The notes under the pieces: model-generated
The model's input: only the letters and a program-made list of their open reading frames with translations
Database searches by the model: none
Told to the model about the DNA's origin: nothing
Program-made: the position numbers and the translations under genes
Shown: positions 30,850-41,299 of the stretch, one piece after another
Layout: the number at the start of each line of letters is the position of its first letter
How positions within the stretch are numbered: position 1 is the stretch's first letter
From: Nymphaea colorata
Taxonomy: Eukaryota > Streptophyta > Magnoliopsida > Nymphaeales > Nymphaeaceae
Reading direction: 5' to 3'
NCBI RefSeq assembly: GCF_008831285.2
Contig: NC_045145.1
Location: 18,058,040 to 18,122,039, forward strand
Length of the DNA: 64,000 nt

Positions 30850-32866
30850 CTACAATGATGAGCAGGTTCTGCTTTTCCAAGAAGGATGATTGCTTTTCCA
30901 CCTGTGGATGAAACAAATAAAAAGGTGACAAAAGTCTGAGCTCGGAAGGGTAGGACCCAAGACGGTTGCTCCATTTTGGCTTTTGATCTCCATGTAGGCG
31001 GGGTATGAGCCCCAGGCCGCAAGCGAAGGAGTGTTCCCTTTCCTTGGCAAGAGACATGAAGAGTCTAAAGAATCTGGGAGCAACCCACATGTATTTTGTT
31101 CTCTTCTCAAATAACAAGCACAATATTTGTCGAAGCCTAACTCGGATGTTCTACTTGATGGCTCCAAAATTTTGATCAACAAGACACTGGGATGCAGCCT
31201 GGCTCTGAGCTGAGCTAGAAGTTCACAAGTTGCGGTCAGCTTCCGGAGTACTGCTCTTATCCACTGGGGCTGAGTTTTCTGTTCACAAGTTGCAGTCACC
31301 TTATTTGTTCGATTGTCTACTGCTATTGTTAATCGGGGCTGAGCTTTCTGTTCGCAAGTAGCAGTCAGTATCTTTATCAGTTCGTCTAGTGCTTCTCTCA
31401 TCCATTGGTGCTTGAAATGTTCTTTCGCTGCCTTTGCACTCATCTGAACAAAGACAAAAACTAATTTCAGCATGAAAGTAAAGAGCATATATACTGCACA
31501 GGTCCTGTAGAAGTCATTAATGGTATATAATCATCTTCCCGCAAGCTTACCCATAGTCTTTCACGGAGGTGCTTCTCTGGCCACGCATCATGCAGTTTAC
31601 TCACTTCTAGAGGGAACATATGTGCCACATGGTCTCCCTCTTCATTCCCTTTGCTACCGAACGTCCATTGACCAAGCTTTTTCTGCAATTAAGGTAGAAT
31701 AGGTCTTTCAGTAAGCAAGCATAGCGCTCGTCAAAGAAGCTGCTCTCCTTTTCTTAAGCTACCATTACTAACTCTTAACTGGATAGTTAAAATAGTTATT
31801 TGTGAATTCCATTCTAAATATCTAACTATGGGATGATGTGCTAAAAACTTTTGTTTATGACCGGGGATCATTATGAAACAGTTGGTCAAGATCCAAGAAC
31901 AAGTAACCTCCACTAACATGCCAAATCCTAGAAAGCATTTTTTGTGGTTATTTGGTTCTGATCTTCTAAAGAAATGAAATGACGTTTGTTCATATGCAAT
32001 AGCCACAAGGTATATCTTCATTAGGAAAAACAGTATGGCCAAGTTTCTTGAACTCAAGCTCATCTTCTCTGGTGGTAGCAGAAGCAACAGAACCATACTT
32101 CATAATATTTGTTACGTTCTTGATGTCAATCATGCCGAATAAAGACAATTTCCAACTGACTCACCCCAATTTTTCCATGGACACCTGCCTCTTCCATGGT
32201 TTCTCTGAGAGCTGCTTCTTCCACTGTCTCATCATTTTCCCATCCTCCCTATAATTTTTTGCACACGAAAAATAACACATCAGCAACCATAGAAACTACA
32301 TTCCAGCTACAGAAGAAAAGGGCATGGAAATTAGCTGCAAAGCAGTACCTTGGGCAACAAAACTTTTTCGCTTTTCTGCGCTTTAACAACCAAAATCTGT
32401 AGTCTTGACTCAACACAACTACCATCCCCATTGTGCTCTGTAAGCTTGTAAGGAATGCATCTGCAGAAATAATGACAATGTCAGCTATGTAACTATAAGA
32501 AGCAATCACGTCAGTTACGTAGCTATCTCAAATATTCCGCAGTGTCGGTTTTCTAGAACTGAGGGCCCTCCAGTTGCTTCAAAGGTTCCAACTAAAGAAG
32601 CACCAAGGCCAAGGATCAGATTACAAGTTTAAAGTTAGGCAGCTATCTGCTGTAGATCAGACACTTCTTCCTCCAAAAAATTAGAAATGGGGATTTAGCT
32701 TTTGGGAGCTGGCCCTCAACCTATCACTTTCCCTGTTCTCGCCTACCGCTGAAAAAAAGGGGGCTGCGTCCGATATATAGGTCTGGAACCCGATGGCCAA
32801 TTTGTGCTGCTGAGCCGACCTCAAACAAACTTGGGGGCTTCCTTCAAGTACGCCCTTTAGGCTCTA

Positions 32867-32914
<48 letters not shown>

Positions 32915-33056
32915 GAGGAGTGAGGGTGTGTTTGATGTACCCTGCAACGAGGCGACAGCCATTTTTGTAACGTTGGTTTTCGCGGCCAGTGCGAGCAATC
33001 ATCATCACCATGTTGGTGCTCCCCGAAGACGATTTCTGTGACAATGGGAGGGGCAA
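30850..33056 (-). CDS. Nudix hydrolase copy D with long C-terminal extension
   Basis: Exons: 32941-33056 (or from the downstream ATG at 33009-33011), 32349-32460, 32165-32248, 31551-31682 and 30850-31443. All introns are GT-AG. The Nudix box is intact (GGWENDETV through LRETMEEAGV). Exon 2 has a 24-bp in-frame insertion (TEHNGDGSC-like) relative to B and C. The last exon stays open for 197 residues after the acceptor, whereas B and C stop after 27: after HQWMREALDELIKIL it runs into TATCEQKAQP-type repeats and then a Ser/Cys-rich tail. Total about 330 residues from the internal Met, 345 from the first. MVMMIARTGR aligns with the start of B and C, so the internal Met is preferred. The tail may be shortened by an unseen intron. 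Confidence 0.8.
31221..31390 (-). repeat. 60/69-bp tandem repeat in the last exon of copy D
   Basis: The plus-strand word GTTC(A/G)CAAGT starts at 31221, 31281 and 31350, giving periods of 60 and 69 bp (both multiples of 3). The encoded peptides repeat TATCEQKAQP, TATCEQKTQP and TATCELLAQL. The spacers include WIRAVLRKL, similar to WMREALDELI of the conserved last Nudix helix. Confidence 0.85.
32871..32911. repeat. (AG)n tract in intron 1 of Nudix copy D
   Basis: About 40 bases of AG repeat near the intron 1 donor, at the same place as the tract in copy C. Confidence 0.9.
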
Positions 33057-33170
33057 CCGAGGAAATCAGAGCAAATTGAAGAAATGGAAGAGTGGCCTTT
33101 CTCGAATTCAGTTGGGCAGGGCTCATAGGCTTTCACTCCGTCGACTGTACGACCCCTTTCTCTCGAGCCC

Positions 33171-33178
33171 TATTTGTA
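33171..33178 (-). promoter_or_regulatory. TATA-like box of Nudix copy D
   Basis: TACAAATA on the gene strand, the same degenerate form as copy B, about 115 bp upstream of the first ATG. Confidence 0.45.
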
Positions 33179-33236
33179 GAAGTTATGAGAAGCAGCAGTG
33201 AAATAAAACAGTAGAAGAGGGTGGTGGGGAGAAGAC

Positions 33237-33515
33237 TCAGAGGCGAGCCGCGTTTCCAGCAATGAAAGACTGAAGCGCGTTGAAGCTATCTTGCAATTTC
33301 TCCGGCACTTCCCACCGGCAGGAAGGCGAGATAAGTACGTAAAGGACCAGAGTGACACCAGTCTTCGTTGATTCTGTCAACTTGATGTTAACAGGAGAAC
33401 GGCATCCGGTGCCCATCTCCACACAACCGCCGTCTTCTGTGTGGAGTCCATGTCGGCCGCTTGGATCACTTTCTAACGCTCCATCGTTTTCCTGTAATTC
33501 TAGATGTATGCCCAT
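33237..33515 (-). CDS. possible small hypothetical protein
   Basis: A 92-codon frame with protein-like composition (VNIKLTESTKTGVTLVLYV then WEVPEKLQDSFNALQ). Its stop lies only about 60 bp from the copy D TATA-like box on the same strand, which is tight for a separate gene. An out-of-frame ATG lies just upstream. I recognise no family. It could be a leftover exon or chance. Confidence 0.25.
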   Translation of the reverse strand: MGIHLELQENDGALESDPSGRHGLHTEDGGCVEMGTGCRSPVNIKLTESTKTGVTLVLYVLISPSCRWEVPEKLQDSFNALQSFIAGNAARL

Positions 33516-34534
33516 CTTTCCATTTTTCTAACTAAACGCTCGTTTTGCTGACAGCTACCAAAGAATCTTGGACATTCAAGCGCTGAAGTATGTGAAAATT
33601 TATGCTTTATAACATATTATCTACTTTTATATTTTGCTTGTACAGTAGCATATATTCATCTGAATCTAAGTAAAGATGTTACAAGGCAGGCTTTTACGTG
33701 CTGGTTCTCTATGTCCGTGTCACATGGGAAGCAACCCCCCTTGTTTTGTCAAGTGTCCCCACTGGGTAGGCCAATAGCATGGCATAAGAGGGGGCATCGT
33801 CACATGCCCCCCTATATGATGTGGACACACACAAAAGTTGGCCTTTTCATGCTATATCGTAATAACCAGAGACATGTGCCTCTATTTGAGATTATGCACA
33901 GAGATAGCCTGCCATAAGAAATTTTCTTTTTCTTTCCCTCTTTGCTCTCTTATCCATCAAAAAAGTAAGAAACCGTGAGCAGCACAAGTTTTACGCAGGA
34001 GTTTTAATATTTGAGACGACGAGATTTTTGTAATAGTAAAAGAGGAAAAATAAAAACAGAATGGGAGCGCTGTTTGTCTTTTGCATGATGGTGAGATTGG
34101 CTGATAAAAATACCCCGTTAGTTTGGGTCCACTGGTTTCTATGCGTCCAAAAAAGCTTGACTGGTGAAAAGAATTAAGAGTAATTTACAGAGAGTTTCGT
34201 TCATGGAAGAAAGAAGCTGCTTCAGATTTTGACGGCCAAGAAGTTTCTGTTAAATATTTTATTCTACAACTCCGGATTAAGTTCTCCTTAAGCCTTTTTA
34301 ATCCCTTTCTTTTTGTCCTTTCTTCCACCTGCCCTCTTTATTTTCATTAAATGAACGGACATGGAAACGAAAATGGGACTAGACATGTATAGAAAAACAG
34401 GTAGCTCCCAATTTTCATATATAAGATTTGATTGGTATCATTCAGCCCGAAATTAAATGATAGAAATTAAGTTGAAAATACAATAAATAAGTTGTAGCAC
34501 GATATACCTCTAAAAAACAAGAAATTGTGTTTAA
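33516..34534. other. AT-rich spacer, no gene seen
   Basis: Upstream flank of copy D; nothing recognisable. Confidence 0.45.
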
Positions 34535-34724
34535 GGACGTTTGACAATGAAAATAGTTTCTATTTGTTTTATGAATATGCTCTGATTTTTAGGGTAGATT
34601 TATGAAAGACTATAACATAGTGTTTTGTGAATTTATCTGAACATTTGAGACATATTCATGACACAATGGCAAATTTGAGACATATACACAATGGCAAAGC
34701 TCTTATTGTTGTCAAACGGCCTCT
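34535..34724. mobile_element. small foldback MITE candidate
   Basis: About 190 bp. The left end GGACGTTTGACAATG and the right end, read inward, GAGGCCGTTTGACAAC share an exact CGTTTGACAA core. TAA trinucleotides flank both ends (34532-34534 and 34725-34727). Inside is a diverged tandem repeat of TTTGAGACATAT...ACAATGGCAAA. PIF/Harbinger-type by target length. Confidence 0.5.
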
Positions 34725-37700
34725 TAAAGAAATCCCTTTTTTCACTTTTTGGTTTTTGTGCTCTCATCATTTAAAAAGGTATTTCATATTCCTTAAAAAA
34801 CAATTTGACTTTTATATTTACAAGTTCATCTTCACTATCTTTTTATTTTCATGATCGCCTACCCATGCATTGTGAGGAAGGATGATACATGCAGAGGAGG
34901 GATAATTGAAAATTTTATAACTCAATTTGTGAAATGTCATATCATCCTATGCATTTGCTCATCTTGGGCAATCGACTTAAGGTTATCTAGCTATAATAAG
35001 CATAATTTAAAGTTAAGCTTATTAATTAAGATTAATCATGTATATCACATCCAAATAAGCAAATCAAGTTTTTAAGGGTGTGTTTGTTTCAACGTGGATC
35101 TGAGATGCTTGATGATTTATGATCTCAGGTACGTGGATTTAAGATTGAACACTCCTGCAGGGGCAGGGGCAGAGGCAAGGAGTGGGAGGCGGTAGGGGCC
35201 ATGTCCCCTCCCCTCTCTCCCGGCCCTTGGTTTTAAAAAAATTATAAAAATTTAACGTATAAATTTTAAGAGCTTTAGTCTTAACCTATATAAATAAAAT
35301 TAAAAATTATATTTCGATCCTTGTTAAAATTTTGACAATATAATTATCTCTTGTTATGAAAAATTATTAATTCTGCCTTTTTCAACCTACCCCATCTCAC
35401 TTTAAATCTACAGTTTTTTATATATATGACGTGATACTTATATTCATGTTATTGAGACATCAGTTTGTTTAAACTAAAATATTTCAAATTATACCTTTTT
35501 AATATATATTCACATTTAATATCCGAAGCTATCAAAACAACATATCAATTATTGATACAGACAAAAGAATAGATAACGTCGCCATGACTTGCATTTTCTC
35601 CAGCAAAGCGAGCTGCTCCCCACTTTTGTTGGCCCACCATGTTCGCCTCCCAATTAATGTGATGGAACGTCTCAACTTTCCACTGTTCATCTGCTGTCGT
35701 GAGGCTGGACGACGAATGTGAACCTAAGAAGCCGCATCAATGAAGCGATCGACTATTCGTTTCCATTGTTATCTTCTCAAATATAGACCAAAAGATGAAG
35801 CGAAAGTGGAAAAAAAATTACAAACAGCCAATTTCTAAGAGTAGTTTCAGAAAACAGGACTATCATTAAGTTGCAAATTTGACGACTTCATGTTATATTA
35901 AATTACATGAGGGTCTCTCGATCTGCCGGATTTTGAACACGAGGGCTGTTCTCCGGCTGCCGGTGGTTGCCGTTCACTGAGGTGTGATCAGGTTGCCACG
36001 GCTGCAGTGCAGCAGTAAAGCACAGCCACGCTCAGTCCTTATCTCTTGTCAGCACGAACAGTGACATCCCATGTTAGTGCAAAGGAATTTTTAGCTCCCA
36101 AACAATGAAAAGCTTAAGAAGTCAATCTTGTCACTTCACCATGAAATAATATGCAATTGCATTATCTTCTTCGATAACACATCCGTTCTGCAGAGCCATG
36201 ACTTCCCTGCCACACAATATGTATAAAACTCTCAACTAAGGAAACTAAAAGCCATGAAATGATTTCTAACTTTGTTCTTCTTTCTTCTACGGAGCAGTTG
36301 CAGACATTAGGAAGAAAGCCACAAAATTCAGCCATCAGTATGTCATGATAATCTATATCTAACGTGATTGATTTGGTAGGCCCCCTAAATCTTACCCACA
36401 AAACAATGACAATTAAGAGCTTACACACTAGAAGCTAGTCATGAGAAAAAGAAAAGAACTCTAGAATAATCTAGTAATAGTAATAACACAAGGATTCCAG
36501 GCGTGTAGGGAAGACCCATTGTCCTACAAAAAAGCCTCAGTTTTCATTCTAACTCCTTGTTTCTTTTAAGGTACAAACCTTGTTTTTGGTGTATCTGAGT
36601 GTTGTCCGTTATCCCTACTGCTTCAACTTACACATCAATGACCTTCATTTTATAACATAGGAGATTGACACTCCAAACACTCAAAATGCAGACTGTCCAC
36701 CTACGGCTCTTACCTGAAGCCATTGCGCCAACCTTCCCGACGACAATAACACAAGGATTCAAGCAAATAAACCGTTAAAGAAAGAGAAAATGGAAAGAGT
36801 TTGGAAAGAAAGGCAGCTCCTCCAAATTGGGGCAAACATATTGACATGGGTAAATTTGTAGCTTTATCTCCATATGAAAGTTTTCCGTTGGTGGTCACTT
36901 TCAACACTAGCGGTGATACGACGTGATTTGGTAACAGTTGAGCAATGAACTGTTATTTGCGTAAGAGACAGACAACTCTTTGTAATTTATTCATCATGAT
37001 AATGTAATGTAAGAGTAATGTCATAATCCACCATATGGGAGCTCATGCACGTCTCCATCAACTAAAACGTACAAACTGAGTGCCTGTGTCTTCTTCAAGT
37101 GCAAGTTGGATGGAAGTAGACTTCCCTCAAATTTTGCCAACAGAAAAGAGCCTCCGGTATTGAACAACTAGTAATTAATTGTTCATCAATTGAAGATCAT
37201 GTCAAGTCTTAGCCCTTATCGGGTGACTGTAACGTGTGGCGGGATTTGAACATAGATACAATTAAAATGAGTTTTATATAATATGCTTTGAATTAATTAA
37301 CTACCCAATTAGATGGGCTCTAGATGAGATATAATCAAGTAATCCTAAGAAGTTATTTGGCAATAGTAATATATTGTTACCGTCGTATGTATCTACGCAA
37401 AAAATGTGGTACATTCATGCAACACTTGTTACAATATTACAGGAAACTGCTATATATATATATATATTCAAGAAAAAATAGCAATGTATTACTATTGTCG
37501 AATGACCTTTAAAGAGTTGTTTGGTTGAAGGAACACTTTCAAATTGTCCCATGAATTGCCTCAAATTTTAGGACATATTCATGGGACACCAATTCGAGTG
37601 GTTCATGAATCAATTGCCTCATTCTTGAGGTAAACTCATAAGACAACCCATAATATCCCTAATGCCACATGGATCAGCTTATTTTGCGTCTTATTCTCTC

Positions 37701-39126
37701 CCACAAATATTTCGTCTCCTATCATTAGGTTGTCACACTTAATCAAGAGTGCAGAATGCTTAACGGTCCCGAAGCTGGAATGATCTTACTTCCTCACCAT
37801 TGAATGGCCTCAATTATCAAGGCGTAGCAAAAATACGCCATTAAGCCCATTTCTATTGACAGTCACCAGCTGGCAGATTTCTTTTCTCGCGCCAGTGAAG
37901 AGTCCTTTTCTTTGTATTGTATAATATTCATGACAGCGATACACTTTCATGAAAAAAAAAAATAGTGAGGCGTTTGGACCTTTCTATGGAGTTAAGTTGA
38001 GAAGGAAGAAAGAGTTTTATTATCGATCATGATTGACTGCTTGATGTACCTCTAGAATTGGCATATTCTGATAATTAAGAGGAGTCCTAGAACTAAGACG
38101 ACTGGCCAATAGCCAATTGGGTTAGCTGCAAACAAGGTGGATCTTGGGCAGTAACATACACAGCAGATCAGGAGAAATCTTCACAAGCTTGCTAACTGTT
38201 TTTTATCCAACCTCTAATGGCTCAGGGGGTGCTTTTGTTCTCTGGACAGCAAGATATTCTTTCCGGTCGTTGAACCAACTTTTAAACGACGACCCTACCG
38301 GCGCCCAACAACTCATGACGCTAGTTCTTTGTCCCTGCATAATCCCCAAGGCTTACAATACAATGACTTGACTAGCAACGCATTTTTCATTGGCTTTCAC
38401 GATTTTATAGGCTTAAGATGTTCACAAAATATATTAAAAATACAAGAAAAAGAAGTAATATTCAATGAGAGAATGTGCATGAATACAAGAGTAGGCATTT
38501 TTATTTGTATGTTAAAGCAAATTTGTACAATGTTGACGGTAGAGGTCTTTGGATTTTGTCAGAGTCTTACCGGCGCCAAAAGGAAATGAACTACACGTTG
38601 GAAACGAATAATCTGACGCCGGACCTGGACAAATGAAGAGGTTCAAAAAAGAACAGAAGCATTTATCTTCCTCTTCTTTACATGTGCTGGAAAAAGGAAA
38701 GAGAAGAGTTCGATGTAAAACGCTAATTAATAGAGATTCAACAGAAATGACGCAGCGGGTATCATATGTGAAAGCAGATTTAGATGGTACGTACGTTCAG
38801 CTGCAGAAATGTTGCATGAAGCCAAACTTGGAAAGCACATATATTGACAAATATTATGTTAACATGAAAGTTGAAAGCTAGGCGCTGCTAGGCCCAAGGA
38901 AATTGGTGCAACAATTGTTGGACTTTAGCCTTAGAAAAAAACAACTGCAGCTCAAATTTCAACAGCAACACCTTTCGGGCAAGCCTAATTAGGACAAGCT
39001 TTTGCGGCCGCAGTACTGTTCAAGAGGTTTTATGATCTGGAAAATGCCACTTTGTTTTTTGATAGGAGAAACTAGGGATTTGTATTTTTAATCCCAAGTA
39101 ACTAGTAAATAACTAGCGATCGTTTA
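34725..39126. other. AT-rich spacer, no gene seen
   Basis: Only short ORFs without family character, and a (TA)n run at about 37451-37468. Nothing else recognisable. Confidence 0.45.
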
Positions 39127-39202
39127 TCGCTTTAACAGATGTTTAGTTCTCTTCCGCATGAGTGTCGCTTTAACAGATGTTTAATTCTCCTCCGCATGAG
39201 TG
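39127..39202. repeat. 38-bp tandem duplication
   Basis: TCGCTTTAACAGATGTTTA begins at 39127 and again at 39165; the two units differ at a few positions. Confidence 0.85.
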
Positions 39203-41138
39203 GGAAGAACCTAATCTGAAGCAGAGAGTCAAAGCTTTCATCTAACCCTTTATTTTCTTATGCACTACTAACCCATTTTTTGCAGTACACTCCAAATAAA
39301 AACTGACTTCTCCCTCATGAACATATGTTTAATTCTCTTGACCCAGTCGTCACTAATGTGAGAAAAGTTTGCCAAATGGATCTAGTTCTTTGGAGGAAAA
39401 TGATCAATTTTAACCTTTAGAAGATGTTTCCTGTAAAAGGCTTTTAAATATTTAGATTTTTTTTTTAGAAATCTAAAGAAATATACCAATTTGACCGTTA
39501 GACCCCAAAAAGAAAAATCGTGACAAGGACCCACTATTCGAAATTTGAAGTCAATCTTTCCTATCATTTGCTGACGGAACTGCTCGCACCAGGGCTTCTG
39601 TGGCGAGCTGTGGTCATATGGACCAATGAAAATCCTGCTGTCAATCCGTGTCTGCCCAGGTAAGTCGATGGACGTTTCTGCAGAGATCTTCTTCTCACTC
39701 GACCAACAACAGGGAAAATCAGGACCCAAGATTCAGTCATCCAACGATCCACGCGATACGCGTAGGACTCGGTCTTGAGTTCCTAAACCGACGTGAACGG
39801 CAGCTCCGGTTTGCAGAACGTTGAAGGTCAAACCTCTTGTAACCCTGTGGGTTCATTAAAACTGCGAGCAAGTTGACCTTCTTCTCTTTGAAGAAGAATT
39901 TCGAAAATCTTGCTTAAGGTTTTCTTGGTTTAGCTGGTCTTTTGGGTTGTCGAAACGGGATGGAGGGGGTTGCGATTTTGTGATTTTCAATCCTTTTACG
40001 ATAGTTTCATGTAGGCAAAGAAATTTATGGAATTTTTGAGACGGAATGTTTTCGTCAAACGGAATGTTTTGGAGACGGAAATTTTCAGGAAATTATTGTT
40101 CGATTTTTTCTATGAGAAGCCTTTCCCATATTGGCCTATGCATCATCAATGTCAATGGATTGAATTCGATTTGGTATCATATAGTTTGATCGATTAAGAT
40201 TGCATGTTCACATATTCAAATTGAAATTCAAATGCAAATTTGAGTGCGCGGGAAGAAACGTCTATATCTGAATCCAAATTTTGATTTTGAAATCAGAATT
40301 TGGTTTGAACCTGACTTCTAAATTCGCAATTGGATTTGAGTCCGACTTTTAAATGCACAACTTAATTCAAACTACATTATTATACATTAAAGCCCAACTT
40401 TCAAAATATGATGATATTGAATACATGATATTAATTCAAAACTAAATCTAAGTACCAATCTGATTATGTGTTTATTTAAAACCAAATCCGAATCCAATTG
40501 AGTGTCACTTGTTAAATCCTAATCTGATCCAATTTCTTAATTGAATACTTTGTTGCTATTAGACCTTTTTTAAATAATTCGGTCAGATATTCGATCTAAA
40601 TCTAATCTATAAACTAATCATCCTTACCACCGAGAGGCCAAACCCTGCTTGTACTTACAACTTTTGGGATGGTTTTCTTCTATGCCCTCTTTTTCTTGAT
40701 CTTGTCAAAAGGTTGTCAAAAATTATTCTTCTTGGAAACATCTCTTCAAAAAGACGTGCATGAAAATGCATTGGACGAAAGGGCGACGTCCGGAGGGGCC
40801 AATATTCCGTGTGCAAGGGCTGCTAAAGAGAGTTGGCCTTCATGTTACCCTCTCCGCAAAATGGCCTGAATTTCTCAGGAAGTAGGTGGCACCCCAAGTA
40901 TGAAATGGACCTTTTTTTTTCTTTTTTAAATAGAGAAAGACAAGATAAAGCATCATGGAGGTAGAAGCAAGATCACCACCTCCAGACCTCAAGTTGAGCA
41001 CTGAGTTATAGCTTTAGGTTGGTCATGCAAAAAAAAAAAAAAGTGATGCTCGTATATGCCAAGTTGCAGTCGCCGCAAACGACCGATCGGGAGCCCATGG
41101 TTGGTGCGACAAGCCCGTACCAAAAATAGATTTGTTTA
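39203..41138. other. AT-rich spacer with the second GGATTTGGATTC-type repeat
   Basis: 40140-40620 repeats ATTTGAATCC, CAAATCCGAATCC and similar words, matching the texture at 26040-26360. No gene seen. Confidence 0.45.
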
Positions 41139-41299
41139 GGGGCTATTTGGCATTCATAACAAATTGTTGCTGTCTAGTGGTTCTGCTCCAAAATTTGAGG
41201 TAAATTTATAGAACAGTGCAGGGATTCCATGAACCTCCTCCAATTTGGAAGTTAGTTTCACTAGACAATAATAATTTGTTACAGGTTCCAAATAGCCTC
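41139..41299. mobile_element. foldback MITE candidate with ~40-bp inverted repeats
   Basis: The left end GGGGCTATTTGGCATTCATAA and the right end, read inward, GAGAGGCTATTTGGAACCTG continue into matching AACAAATT and TTGTCTAGTG stretches, so about 40 bp at each end can pair. The loop is about 80 bp and non-coding. No clear target duplication was found, so the superfamily is undecided. Confidence 0.65.

Noticed and set aside
37190..37320. Second SINE candidate with GTTCAAATCCCGC on the minus strand
   Set aside because: A B-box-like word is present, but the only A-box-like word is too far away and poorly matched.
39382..39729. 115-codon minus-strand frame with FIGPYDHSSPQKPW
   Set aside because: Looked briefly like a decayed LEA/NHL-type protein, but no ordered set of family motifs could be matched.
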